Source: RGIG3701 sp031553595 | Lineage (GTDB): Bacteria; Planctomycetota; Planctomycetia; Pirellulales; Thermoguttaceae | DNA: 64,000 bases | Reading direction: 5' to 3' | Assembly (NCBI GenBank): GCA_031553595.1 | Contig: JAVBLI010000009.1 | Span: 62,001-126,000 of the forward strand | Shown here: positions 52,648 to 60,855 of the stretch, in pieces | Layout: each line of letters begins with the position of its first letter | Numbering within the stretch: position 1 is the stretch's first letter | The notes under the pieces: generated by a model | What the model saw: the letters and a program-made list of their open reading frames with translations, nothing else | Databases searched by the model: none | Told to the model about the DNA's origin: nothing | Program-made: the position numbers and the translations under genes

Positions 52648-54546
52648 ATGTTAAATAGATGTGCAGCGGGTCTGTTTTTTTGCGTTCTTACGATTTTCCC
52701 CCTCCTTTCCAGCGTCTCGCTGTCGGCGGCCAGTTATTCGTGGAATGGCCCGCAAGAGGCTGTCGGAAACTGGAATACGTCGTCTCTTTGGTCGCCCAAC
52801 GGAGTGCCCGGCGTGAATGACACGGTTCTTATCGGTCAGCGGAATGTGAAAGTGGTAATTGACTCGGACCAGCGTTTCGGCCCCTCCGTTACCGTCGGCA
52901 GCACGAATAATTGGAGTGCCTCGCTGGAAATGACTGGCGGAAATGTAACTTTCGACGGCGGCACCAATTCGCAATTCATCGTTGGCGGAGCGGCTTCGGC
53001 TTATGGCACGTTTACCATGAGCGGCGGGACACTGACCACGGGGGTGTATACCATCGCGAATGCCACCAACAGTACTTCGTCGCCCGGCACTAGTACGGCG
53101 ACGTACTCCGGGAATGCCGTGCACACGACGAACCAGTTGATGATGACGAATAACGGCAACGCGTATACGAACGGCGCGCTGTATCTGGGCGGCAACGCGA
53201 CGGTGCGGGTGACCGAGTCGGCCGTGTTGGGCGCCCAGGCCGATGGCGGCACCGCGACGGTGAATCAAACCAGCGGTCTGTTTCTCGTGAAGCCTTTTTC
53301 CACGGACGACACGACCATTGCCCACACGTCAGGCCCGACGCTTGCGAAGTACGGACTTTTTATCGGGCGCGAAAAGGGGCAGGCATCCTACACGATTTCC
53401 GGCGGGACGCTGCGTTCTTACTATGATGTCACGTTGGGCGATTCCGATGGATCGGTGGCGACGGGTGACGCGAGCGTGGTATCCACCCTAAGCATTAAGG
53501 GGGGATCGGTCGAGATTCTTAAAGGCGTGGCCGGGATGAATTATCCCAGCGGCGCGGTGCAGGGCGGGAATCTGAATATCGGTTATTACGGCGACGCCCC
53601 CACGCAGAGTGTCCGGGCGAAATACGGCAAGAACGTGCTTAATATTTATGACGGGTCGTTGAGGGTGGAAGGGGAAATGATTTTCCGCGGCATGGAAAAT
53701 TACGTTACCGTTTACGGCTCGAAAGCGACGGAAATCAGCATGGCGGGGCTCCGGCCGGGGTATTCCAAGGCAACGGGTTCGGCGGATTGCTTTCTCTTGA
53801 AATATGTCCTGGATAAGAAAGGCGTGACCCCGCTGACCATCAACGGGACATTCGACCTGGACACGACGGAATGGAATTGGATGACGCTGGAGATGCCGCA
53901 TTTGCTCGCGTTGCAGACGCCGGTGATCGATCTGTTTTCGGCGCAGGAGTTCAAACGTGCTGCTTCCGGCACCGTTTTTAATAATATGACTTCTTTTGTG
54001 ATGGATCCGACCAGCCGCGCGGGTGCGAACGGCAGCACGATCTATTCTCTCCAGATTCGTGACATGTACCCCACGTGGAATCTGGACGCGGGCGAAACGT
54101 GGTTCGTTCCGAACAACAGCGCCATTGATTTTGGCGATCATACGGTTGTCGGGGCCGTCAAAGCGCATGGCAGCCAGGCGTATGCGATCGAAATGGGCTT
54201 CTCGGTAACGCTTGGCGACAAAAGCACATATGAACTGTTACCCGCATTGCTGGCGAATCTGCAAGCCGCCGCCGGCGTCGACGCGGGACTTCAGCTTTCG
54301 ATTTACTCGGCCAACAGCCTGCTGCTGACGGGGTATGATCTCAATGACGAGGGCTATGTGTGGCTCGGATGGACCCTGGCGAACTATAACAACTGCGATG
54401 ACCGCATGCGTCTCGACTGGCTCCGTCCGCTGGGTGGCCTGCTGGGCGAGACCTCGGTGCCGGAACCGGCGACGTGGGGGATGCTGTTTTCCGGAATCGC
54501 GGGCGTTTTCATGACCCGGCGTTTTGCCCGACGCGCTGCGAAATAG
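52648..54546 (+). CDS. PEP-CTERM surface protein with autotransporter-like repeats
   Basis: A 632-residue exported protein. The signal peptide (AAGLFFCVLTIFPLLSSVSLSAAS) is followed by YSWNGPQEAVGNWNTSSLWSPNGVPGVNDTVLI, given here in parts, the typical opening of planctomycete and verrucomicrobial passenger-type proteins. The body has beta-helix units (GTFTMSGGTLTTG, ASYTISGGTLRSYYD). The C-terminus has VPEPATWGMLFSG, a membrane segment and a basic end (RRFARRAAK), which is a PEP-CTERM sorting signal for an exosortase. The protein shares the same signal form as the large PEP-CTERM protein at 43075-46314 but is otherwise different. It stands as a single gene on the plus strand. A binding or structural surface role is likely. 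Confidence 0.85.
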   Translation: MLNRCAAGLFFCVLTIFPLLSSVSLSAASYSWNGPQEAVGNWNTSSLWSPNGVPGVNDTVLIGQRNVKVVIDSDQRFGPSVTVGSTNNWSASLEMTGGNVTFDGGTNSQFIVGGAASAYGTFTMSGGTLTTGVYTIANATNSTSSPGTSTATYSGNAVHTTNQLMMTNNGNAYTNGALYLGGNATVRVTESAVLGAQADGGTATVNQTSGLFLVKPFSTDDTTIAHTSGPTLAKYGLFIGREKGQASYTISGGTLRSYYDVTLGDSDGSVATGDASVVSTLSIKGGSVEILKGVAGMNYPSGAVQGGNLNIGYYGDAPTQSVRAKYGKNVLNIYDGSLRVEGEMIFRGMENYVTVYGSKATEISMAGLRPGYSKATGSADCFLLKYVLDKKGVTPLTINGTFDLDTTEWNWMTLEMPHLLALQTPVIDLFSAQEFKRAASGTVFNNMTSFVMDPTSRAGANGSTIYSLQIRDMYPTWNLDAGETWFVPNNSAIDFGDHTVVGAVKAHGSQAYAIEMGFSVTLGDKSTYELLPALLANLQAAAGVDAGLQLSIYSANSLLLTGYDLNDEGYVWLGWTLANYNNCDDRMRLDWLRPLGGLLGETSVPEPATWGMLFSGIAGVFMTRRFARRAAK

Positions 54547-54701
54547 CAGGGGGGCGCCGCCGCGGCGATCCGTTTGTCCCCCTTGCGTTCTATGCCCCGC
54601 ATGTGGTAAAATGAACTCCATCTTTAATATTTTGCCATTCATTCCGCTGACAAACCGTCATGCCGGGATGCGTGCGAAAAAATTTGGTATGGAGAAATTT
54701 T

Positions 54702-55607
54702 ATGTCTGAATTGCTGGTCGTCGGTTCCACGGCGTATGACACGATTATCACCCCCACGGAACGTCGCGAGTACATCATCGGAGGGTCGGCGGCTTTCGGG
54801 GCGTATGCCGCTTCTTTTTTTACGAAATCGCGTCTCTGCGGGGCGGTGGGGAATGACTGGGGCCCGGAACGGACGCAGATCTTCACCGACCGCGGCATCG
54901 TCACCGACGACCTGAAAATTCACGCCGACGAAAAAACGTTTTTCTGGGAGGGCGAGTATTTTCTGGAGACGAATTCTCGCCGGACGCTTCAGACGCAGTT
55001 GAACGTGCTGACGAAATTTTCCCCCGATTTGTGCCCGGCGTCGCGGAAGTCGCCGTTCGTGTTTCTTGCGAATATTTCGCCCGTGCTCCAGATGCAGACA
55101 CTGCGGCAGTGTGAAAATGTGAAGCTGGCGGTGGCGGACACGATGAATTTTTATATCACGAATGAGCGGGCCGCGCTGGTGGAGCTGATGACCATGATTG
55201 ACGGTCTGGTGCTCAACGATGAAGAAGCGGAAATGATGACCGAGAAGAAAGATATTTTTTCCGCGGGCGATCGGCTTCTGGAGATGGGGCCGAAATTCGT
55301 CATCATCAAAAAAGGCTCGCACGGGTGCGTGTTTCTTTCGAAAGACGAAACCTTTTCGCTGCCGGCGTTCCCCACGCGGGGAGTGCTGGAGCCGACCGGT
55401 GCCGGGGACTGTTTCGCCGGGGCCATGATGGGATACCTCGCCAGCCAGGACGCCACGGATTATCGCAGCATCAAAAAAGCGGTGGCGTACGGCACGGTGA
55501 CGGCCAGTTACGTGGTCGAGGATTTCAGCTTCGACGCGCTGCGGCGGATCGGCCGAAAGGAAATCGACGCGCGGTTGGAAAAATACCAGGAGATGTTGGA
55601 GATTTAA
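54702..55607 (+). CDS. PfkB family carbohydrate/nucleoside kinase
   Basis: A 301-residue ribokinase-fold enzyme. It opens LLVVGSTAYDTIITP, then GGSAAFGAYAASFF, the substrate-side Gly pair. The catalytic motif EPTGAGDCFAGAMMGYLA supplies the Asp base and anion hole. FVIIKKGSHGCVF lies before it. The family phosphorylates sugars or nucleosides with ATP; the substrate is not determined. The ATG at 54702 has GGAG with an acceptable spacing; a frame start 14 codons earlier is rejected. The POT transporter begins 25 bases after its stop in the same direction, so the two are probably co-transcribed. Confidence 0.85.
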   Translation: MSELLVVGSTAYDTIITPTERREYIIGGSAAFGAYAASFFTKSRLCGAVGNDWGPERTQIFTDRGIVTDDLKIHADEKTFFWEGEYFLETNSRRTLQTQLNVLTKFSPDLCPASRKSPFVFLANISPVLQMQTLRQCENVKLAVADTMNFYITNERAALVELMTMIDGLVLNDEEAEMMTEKKDIFSAGDRLLEMGPKFVIIKKGSHGCVFLSKDETFSLPAFPTRGVLEPTGAGDCFAGAMMGYLASQDATDYRSIKKAVAYGTVTASYVVEDFSFDALRRIGRKEIDARLEKYQEMLEI

Positions 55608-55632
55608 CGGAGCATTGTTCCGAAGGAACGGA

Positions 55633-57042
55633 ATGTCTATAACCCCCGATGTAAACATGGTTGAACACACATCCCCCGACGATTCCCATCCGCAGTTTCC
55701 GAAAGCCGTGCCGTTCATCATCGGGAATGAGGCGGCGGAGAGGTTTTCGTATTACGGCATGTTGGCGATTCTCATGCCGTATATGATGAAGTCGCTGATG
55801 ATGACGGAGGAGGTCGCGTCGTCGTATGGGCATTTGTTTAAGGCCGGTGTGTACCTGTTTCCATTTTTCGGGGCGCTGCTGGCGGACATTTTCTGGGGGA
55901 AATATCGGACGGTGCTGACGCTGTCGCTGGTGTATTGCGCTGGGCACCTGGTGCTGGCGCTGCCGGGCGAGTGGTGGGGGGCGGGGCAGTTGCATGTACC
56001 GTTTTTCATCGGCCTGAGTCTCATCGCGCTGGGGGCGGGCGGCATTAAATCCTGCGTCTCGGCGATCGTCGGCGACCAGTTCACCGCGAAAAATCTCTCG
56101 CTCATGGAGAAGGTTTACAGTTGGTTTTATCTGGCGATTAACGTCGGCTCGCTGTTTTCTATGGGTCTGACGCCGTACCTGCTGAAAGAATTCGGGCCGG
56201 AAGTCGCGTTCGGCGTGCCGGGTGTTTTCATGGCCCTGGCCACGCTCATCTTCTGGCTGGGCCGCAAAAAATTCATCATTCCCGCACCCAGCGGCGCGAA
56301 ATTTCTGAAGGAGCTGACCACGCCCGCCGGGTATCGCGCGATTCTGAAAGTGTCGTGCGTATTCCTGTTTCTCATCGTGAATTGGGCGATTTATGACCAG
56401 ACCAGTTACCGCTGGGTGTCGCAGGCGGAGCGTATGGATGCGCAGATTTTCGCGGGCATCCCGTGGCTGCCGGAAAGCACCCGCGAGTATACGCTTATCC
56501 CCGCCCAGGTGCAGGCGTTTAATCCATTCCTGATTCTGGTGCTCGTGCCGCTGTTCACTTATGGGATTTACCCGGCCATCAACCGCCGCTATCATCACTT
56601 CACGCTGGTGAAGAAGATGGCCGTCGGGCTGTGGCTGATGGGGGCCGCGGCGTTCTTTCCGCTGTGGTTCGAGATGAACATTCTTGACGGCGTGCAGATG
56701 AACCTCGCGTGGCAGTTCCTGGCGTATTTCGTGCTGACGACCGCCGAGGTGATGGTTTCGGTCACGTCGCTGGAGTTCGCGTATACGCAGGCGCCGCCGT
56801 CCATGAAATCGTTTATCATGGGAATGTATCTCTTGACGTTCGCGCTGGGGAACCTGCTCGTGGCGGGGGTGAACGGGCTGTGCTCACAGTTCGCGTCCTT
56901 CCTGCCTGGGACGCAGTATTACGTGTTCTTCCTCGTACTTGGCCTGCTGAACGCGCTGATTTTCATGTTCGTCGCCATGCGGTATCAGGAGAAAACGTAT
57001 CTGCAGGACAGCACGCTGGAGCATCCGGAGGCGGAGGTTTGA
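55633..57042 (+). CDS. POT family proton-dependent oligopeptide transporter
   Basis: A 469-residue inner-membrane transporter with about 12-14 helices. The family motifs are present: EAAERFSYYGMLAIL at the first helix, FFGALLADIFWGKYRTVLTLSLVY (in parts) and ALGAGGIKSCVSAIVGDQF. LAWQFLAYFVLTTAEVMVSVTSLEFAYTQAP (in parts) holds the later signature region. POT transporters import di- and tripeptides with protons. The ATG at 55633 has AAGGA six bases before it, so I prefer it to a start six codons upstream. It probably shares a transcript with the kinase gene. It is convergent with gyrB, with a repeat-rich spacer and a hairpin between. Confidence 0.88.
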   Translation: MSITPDVNMVEHTSPDDSHPQFPKAVPFIIGNEAAERFSYYGMLAILMPYMMKSLMMTEEVASSYGHLFKAGVYLFPFFGALLADIFWGKYRTVLTLSLVYCAGHLVLALPGEWWGAGQLHVPFFIGLSLIALGAGGIKSCVSAIVGDQFTAKNLSLMEKVYSWFYLAINVGSLFSMGLTPYLLKEFGPEVAFGVPGVFMALATLIFWLGRKKFIIPAPSGAKFLKELTTPAGYRAILKVSCVFLFLIVNWAIYDQTSYRWVSQAERMDAQIFAGIPWLPESTREYTLIPAQVQAFNPFLILVLVPLFTYGIYPAINRRYHHFTLVKKMAVGLWLMGAAAFFPLWFEMNILDGVQMNLAWQFLAYFVLTTAEVMVSVTSLEFAYTQAPPSMKSFIMGMYLLTFALGNLLVAGVNGLCSQFASFLPGTQYYVFFLVLGLLNALIFMFVAMRYQEKTYLQDSTLEHPEAEV

Positions 57043-57067
57043 GTGGTGCGTCTACTCTTTTAAAAAA

Positions 57068-57127
57068 AGAATGCGGAAGACGCGAAAAGAATACGGATAA
57101 CGCGAAAAGAATACAGATAACGCGGAA
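57068..57127 (+). repeat. Three tandem 20-base units
   Basis: Units starting at 57068, 57088 and 57108 read AGAATGCGGAAGACGCGAAA, AGAATACGGATAACGCGAAA and AGAATACAGATAACGCGGAA. Related sequence returns in inverse form at 57176-57225, so the whole 57068-57225 spacer folds back on itself. Confidence 0.7.
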
Positions 57128-57185
57128 ATTTTTAAAAGTTGTGGGGCCGATTTGGGCACTTCCAGATTTTTGAAAATTTCCGCGT
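57120..57185. terminator. Inverted repeat between convergent POT and gyrB genes
   Basis: Eighteen-base arms, 57120-57137 and 57168-57185, match at 17 of 18 positions (ACGCGGAAATTTT...). Placed between convergent genes with A/T-rich stem ends, it may terminate both. Confidence 0.5.
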
Positions 57186-57235
57186 TTTCTGTTTAATTTC
57201 TGCGTCTTCAGCGTTCTCTTCTTCCGGCCGAGCGA

Positions 57236-59818
57236 TTACACATCCAGATTCGTCACTTCCAGCGCGTACTTCTCGATAAACTCGCGGCGGGGCTCGACTT
57301 TTTCACCCATGAGGATGCGGAAGAGTTCGTCGGCCGCGGCGGCGTCGTCCAGGTTCACCTTCACCATCGTCCGCTGGGCGGGGTCGAGCGTGGTCTCGCG
57401 AATTTCCTCGGCGTTCATTTCACCCAGCCCTTTGAAGCGGGTGACCTTCATCATTTTCTCGGCGGATTTTCGCATGGCGGGCAGCAGGCCGCGGAGGTCG
57501 TCCAGACCGGTGCTGACGCCGCCGCGGTGAAGCTCGTAGCGGTTGCCTTCCTGCCCGGTACGCTCCTGCGGGATGAGCGATTCGATCTCGAAACCCATTT
57601 TCCGCAGCTCACCCAACTGGTGGTTGATGGAACGCACCTCGTGAATTTCCATCACGTGCATGCGTACCGTCGAGGTGTCTTCCACGGCGGCTTCTTTCGG
57701 CATGCCGTTTTCGTCCAACTCAACTTCCGCGTCGCCGTTTTCGTCGGTTTTCGTCAGATCGTGCGTCGAGGCGTATTCCAGTGAGCAATTATTGTCCTGC
57801 TCATACTGCTCGACGAATGCCTGGACGGCCGCCTGGTCGACGAACCAGAATTCCTGACGCCCGATGAACGCGTGGAACACCGGCAGTCGCGCCGACACGG
57901 CGTCCTGCCGCATGGCGTGCATTTTGAGGCTGATGCCGCGGCGCTCCATCGTCATGATGGCGTCCTCCAGCGGCGTGAGAATATTCACCAGCTGCTGCAT
58001 CGCGTCACCCTCGATCAGCCGGCCGTCCATGGGGTCGAACGCGGCGTCTTTCAGCCCGAGATCCAGCAGCAGCGTCCGCATTTCCTCCTCGGTCTGCACA
58101 TACGAAACGTGCTTTTTGTAAGAGACGCGGAACAGCGGCGGCTGCGCGATGTAGACGTGCCCGTCCTTCACCAGCTCGTACATCTGACGGTAAAAGAACG
58201 TCAGCAGCAGTGTGCGGATGTGGGAGCCGTCGACGTCGGCGTCGGTCATGATGACGACTTTATTGTAGCGGCGTTTGGAGACGTCGATGTCGGGGCCGAT
58301 GCCCGTGCCGATGGCGGAGATCATGCTGCGGACCTCCTCATTCGCCAGCACTTTGTCCTCGCGGGCTTTGTAGGCGTTGATGATTTTTCCGCGCAGGGGC
58401 AGGATCGCCTGAAACTCGCGCATGCGTCCGCCCTCCGCGGTGCCGCCGGCCGACTGGCCCTCGACCAGATACAGCTCGCACTTCTCCACCTCGCGGCTCG
58501 AGCAGTCGCGCAGTTTGCCGGGCATGCCGCCGGAGGTCAGGGCGCCTTTGCGCTCCCGCACGAGCATCCGCGCCTTGCGGGCACTCTCGCGTGCTTCTGC
58601 CGCCAGCAGACTCTTCTTGACGATTTCCTTCGCGTTTTTCGGGTTCTCCTCGAAGTAACTCGTCAGCGCTTCGTAAACCGCGGTGGTCACGATTCCCTCG
58701 ATTTCGCCGTTACCCAGCTTCGTTTTCGTCTGGCCTTCGAACTGCGGATGCGGCACGCGAAGGGAGATGATCGCGGTTAGCCCTTCACGGAAGTCGTCGC
58801 CGGAGGGTGTGGTTTTTTTGAAGAGGTCTTCCTTCTTTCCGTAAGTGTTCATCGAGCGGGTCAGGGCGGCGCGGAAGCCGGAAACGTGGGTGCCGCCTTC
58901 GATCGTGTTGATGTTGTTGACGTAGGAGTGGACGTTTTCGGTGTACTCGTCGGTGTATTGCAGGGCGATGTCCCACTGGACGCCGCTGGCCTGGCCGCGG
59001 ATGGTGATGACGTCGTTGTGGATCGGTGTCGCCGCCCGATTGAGGAACTCGACGAATTCGATCAGGCCGCGTTCGTAGTGGAAGACGTCGCCTTCGCCGG
59101 TTCGCATGTCTTTGAAGGCGATTTTCACGCCGCTGTTGAGAAACGCGAGTTCCTGGAGGCGGCGGTAAAGCGTGCTGTAGTTGAATTTGATGTCGGGGAA
59201 GATTTCGCCGTCGGGCTTGAAGGTGGTTTTCGTGCCGGTGTGGTCGCTTTTGCCCACGCGGCGGACGTCGCCGGTGGGGACGCCGCGCTCGTATTCCTGC
59301 TGCCAGACGTAGCCGTCGCGGTAAACCTGGCACGTGCACCACTCGGAAAGGAAGTTCACCACCGTGACGCCCACGCCGTGCAGGCCGCCGGAGGTGGTGT
59401 AGGCGCCATCGCCGAATTTGCCGCCGAATTTCAGCACCGTCATCACGCCTTCGAGCGTCGAGATGCCCAGCTCCGGGAAAATCTCCACCGGAATGCCTCG
59501 GCCGTTGTCCTCCACCGTGATCGAGCCGTCCTGGTTGACCGTCACACTCACCAGCGACGCATAATCGGCCATCGCCTCGTCGATCGAGTTGTCCACCACC
59601 TCGTAGACCAGATGGTGCAAGCCGCGGACGGTCGTATCGCCGATGTACATGCTGGGGCGCTTGCGGACGTGCTCGAGATCGCTGAGGTGCGAAATCTGCT
59701 CCACGCCGTAGGCGTCGGTGGACTTTCCGTTGCCGTTGCCATTTCCGTTGGCGGGCGGGGCCTGATTCTCACCCAGATTTTCATTCGATTCCGGCATAGC
59801 GTGTTCGTCGTTGGTCAT
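57236..59818 (-). CDS. gyrB: DNA gyrase subunit B
   Basis: An 860-residue type II topoisomerase subunit. The GHKL ATPase has VYEVVDNSIDEAMADY, TVEDNGRGIPV and GGKFGDGAYTTSGGLHGVG. The transducer and TOPRIM regions follow, with LYLVEGQSAGGTAEGGRM, ILPLRGKIINAYKAREDKVL and VVIMTDADVDGSHIRTLLLTFFYR (in parts). The C-terminus is EPRREFIEKYALEVTNLDV. It acts with GyrA to supercoil DNA. The ATG at 59818 has AAAGGAAA upstream; 12 further upstream codons are not used. The N-terminus carries a Asn/Gly run (NGNGNGNGK) before the first helix. The TOPRIM motif has Gln where most GyrB proteins have Asp (EGQSAGG rather than EGDSAGG), a notable substitution. gyrA and dnaN are not beside it. Confidence 0.96.
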   Translation of the reverse strand: MTNDEHAMPESNENLGENQAPPANGNGNGNGKSTDAYGVEQISHLSDLEHVRKRPSMYIGDTTVRGLHHLVYEVVDNSIDEAMADYASLVSVTVNQDGSITVEDNGRGIPVEIFPELGISTLEGVMTVLKFGGKFGDGAYTTSGGLHGVGVTVVNFLSEWCTCQVYRDGYVWQQEYERGVPTGDVRRVGKSDHTGTKTTFKPDGEIFPDIKFNYSTLYRRLQELAFLNSGVKIAFKDMRTGEGDVFHYERGLIEFVEFLNRAATPIHNDVITIRGQASGVQWDIALQYTDEYTENVHSYVNNINTIEGGTHVSGFRAALTRSMNTYGKKEDLFKKTTPSGDDFREGLTAIISLRVPHPQFEGQTKTKLGNGEIEGIVTTAVYEALTSYFEENPKNAKEIVKKSLLAAEARESARKARMLVRERKGALTSGGMPGKLRDCSSREVEKCELYLVEGQSAGGTAEGGRMREFQAILPLRGKIINAYKAREDKVLANEEVRSMISAIGTGIGPDIDVSKRRYNKVVIMTDADVDGSHIRTLLLTFFYRQMYELVKDGHVYIAQPPLFRVSYKKHVSYVQTEEEMRTLLLDLGLKDAAFDPMDGRLIEGDAMQQLVNILTPLEDAIMTMERRGISLKMHAMRQDAVSARLPVFHAFIGRQEFWFVDQAAVQAFVEQYEQDNNCSLEYASTHDLTKTDENGDAEVELDENGMPKEAAVEDTSTVRMHVMEIHEVRSINHQLGELRKMGFEIESLIPQERTGQEGNRYELHRGGVSTGLDDLRGLLPAMRKSAEKMMKVTRFKGLGEMNAEEIRETTLDPAQRTMVKVNLDDAAAADELFRILMGEKVEPRREFIEKYALEVTNLDV

Positions 59819-59972
59819 GGCATTTCCTTTACTATTATTAATGGAATAAAACACCCATTTATTATAGCAAAAACCGGAGGAAAGTAAAGGGCAGGCGAGG
59901 TGGGGAAATGGCTTGAAAGGAATCGTGCAATTAACGAATTTGCGGGCAGAATGGTTTTCGTGCCGGTGTCTA

Positions 59973-60506
59973 TCACTCGGGCTTCCGGTCTTTCATCACG
60001 TTGTAACGCATGAATCGGGACTGAACGATTTCGCGGATGGCCTTGAATGGTATGGGCGTATAGTCCACGCACTCGGCACTGACGTTGACGTGCAGCAGTG
60101 TGTTCTCGAAACGGTTGAGGTGGGTGTGGCCGTGGACGTTGCAAAAGGGGCACTGCTCGTTGACGAAAATCGGCTCGTGCGACAGCAGGAAAAACTCCTC
60201 GAACAGGATGGGGTACGGGCTGACGATATCGAATCGGCCGGTTTTTTCCATGATTTTCCGCTTGTCGTGATTGCCCAGCACGAGGGTGATTCTGCCGTTG
60301 AGCGCATTCAGGATTTCGCAGGTGCGTTCGAACGGCCGCATGGAGACGTCGCCCAAGAGGAAGACGTGTCCGTCCGCCGACACCACGCGGTTCCAGTTTT
60401 CGATCATCGCCGCGTCCATTTCGTCCGACGTTTGGAACGGCCTGTTTTGATACTCGATGATGTTGTAGTGCCCGAAATGCGGGTCGCTGAAAAAGAACGT
60501 TTTCAT
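59973..60506 (-). CDS. Calcineurin-like metallophosphoesterase
   Basis: A 177-residue cytoplasmic enzyme with all the family motifs: FFFSDPHFGHYN at the start, HVFLLGDVSMRPF, LVLGNHDKRK and NVHGHTHLNR, giving the Asp, His and Asn ligands of a two-metal site. FLLSHEPIF contributes a further His. It resembles small phosphoesterases of phage and bacterial origin that hydrolyse phosphodiesters or phosphomonoesters; the true substrate is unknown. The start is the Met just before KTFFFSDPHFG; a frame extension upstream enters a palindromic repeat and has no protein character. The ribosome site is poor. It is divergent from the cardiolipin synthase gene. Confidence 0.82.
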   Translation of the reverse strand: MKTFFFSDPHFGHYNIIEYQNRPFQTSDEMDAAMIENWNRVVSADGHVFLLGDVSMRPFERTCEILNALNGRITLVLGNHDKRKIMEKTGRFDIVSPYPILFEEFFLLSHEPIFVNEQCPFCNVHGHTHLNRFENTLLHVNVSAECVDYTPIPFKAIREIVQSRFMRYNVMKDRKPE

Positions 60507-60634
60507 GGGTGGTTGGATGAATAAACGGGGGACGGAAGCATTGAGTGCGTATTTCCGCAGTATACATGACTTCGCGGCCGAATGGAACCCCTGCTTATAC
60601 TCCCACACGCCACGAATCGGTTCGTTTTGCATGA

Positions 60635-60737
60635 AAACAGCAGCTGGGAATGCAATGATCGGATAGAAGTGGGGAAACACGCGGCGGTGCTTATCCGGCC
60701 ATTCCGCTTCGCTCCATTCCCGGCTCTGCTGTGTTTG
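60635..60737. repeat. Dispersed palindromic repeat family P1, copy 3 (degenerate)
   Basis: AACAGCAGCTGGGAATG on the left and, complemented, ACAGCAGAGCCGGGAATG on the right, with GGATAGAAGTGGGGAAAC as loop-side text shared with copy 2. The CAGAGACC block is lost on the left. TGCTCTA lies just outside (60757-60763). It occupies the 349-base divergent spacer 60507-60855, which otherwise shows no gene. Confidence 0.75.
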
Positions 60738-60855
60738 TGGCGGTATTGATTGCAGTGCTCTAACACTACCCCCCCTGTCCACTTGTCATTTGGCCGTCGG
60801 TGTGTTAAATTGGAGCGTAGAGACAAATCACGTAAACACGCCCCGGAGCACGCCC

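Noticed and set aside
60507..60782. N-terminal extension of the phosphoesterase frame
   Set aside because: The extra codons lie within the P1 palindrome and the family motif FFSDPHFGH starts right after the internal Met at 60506.
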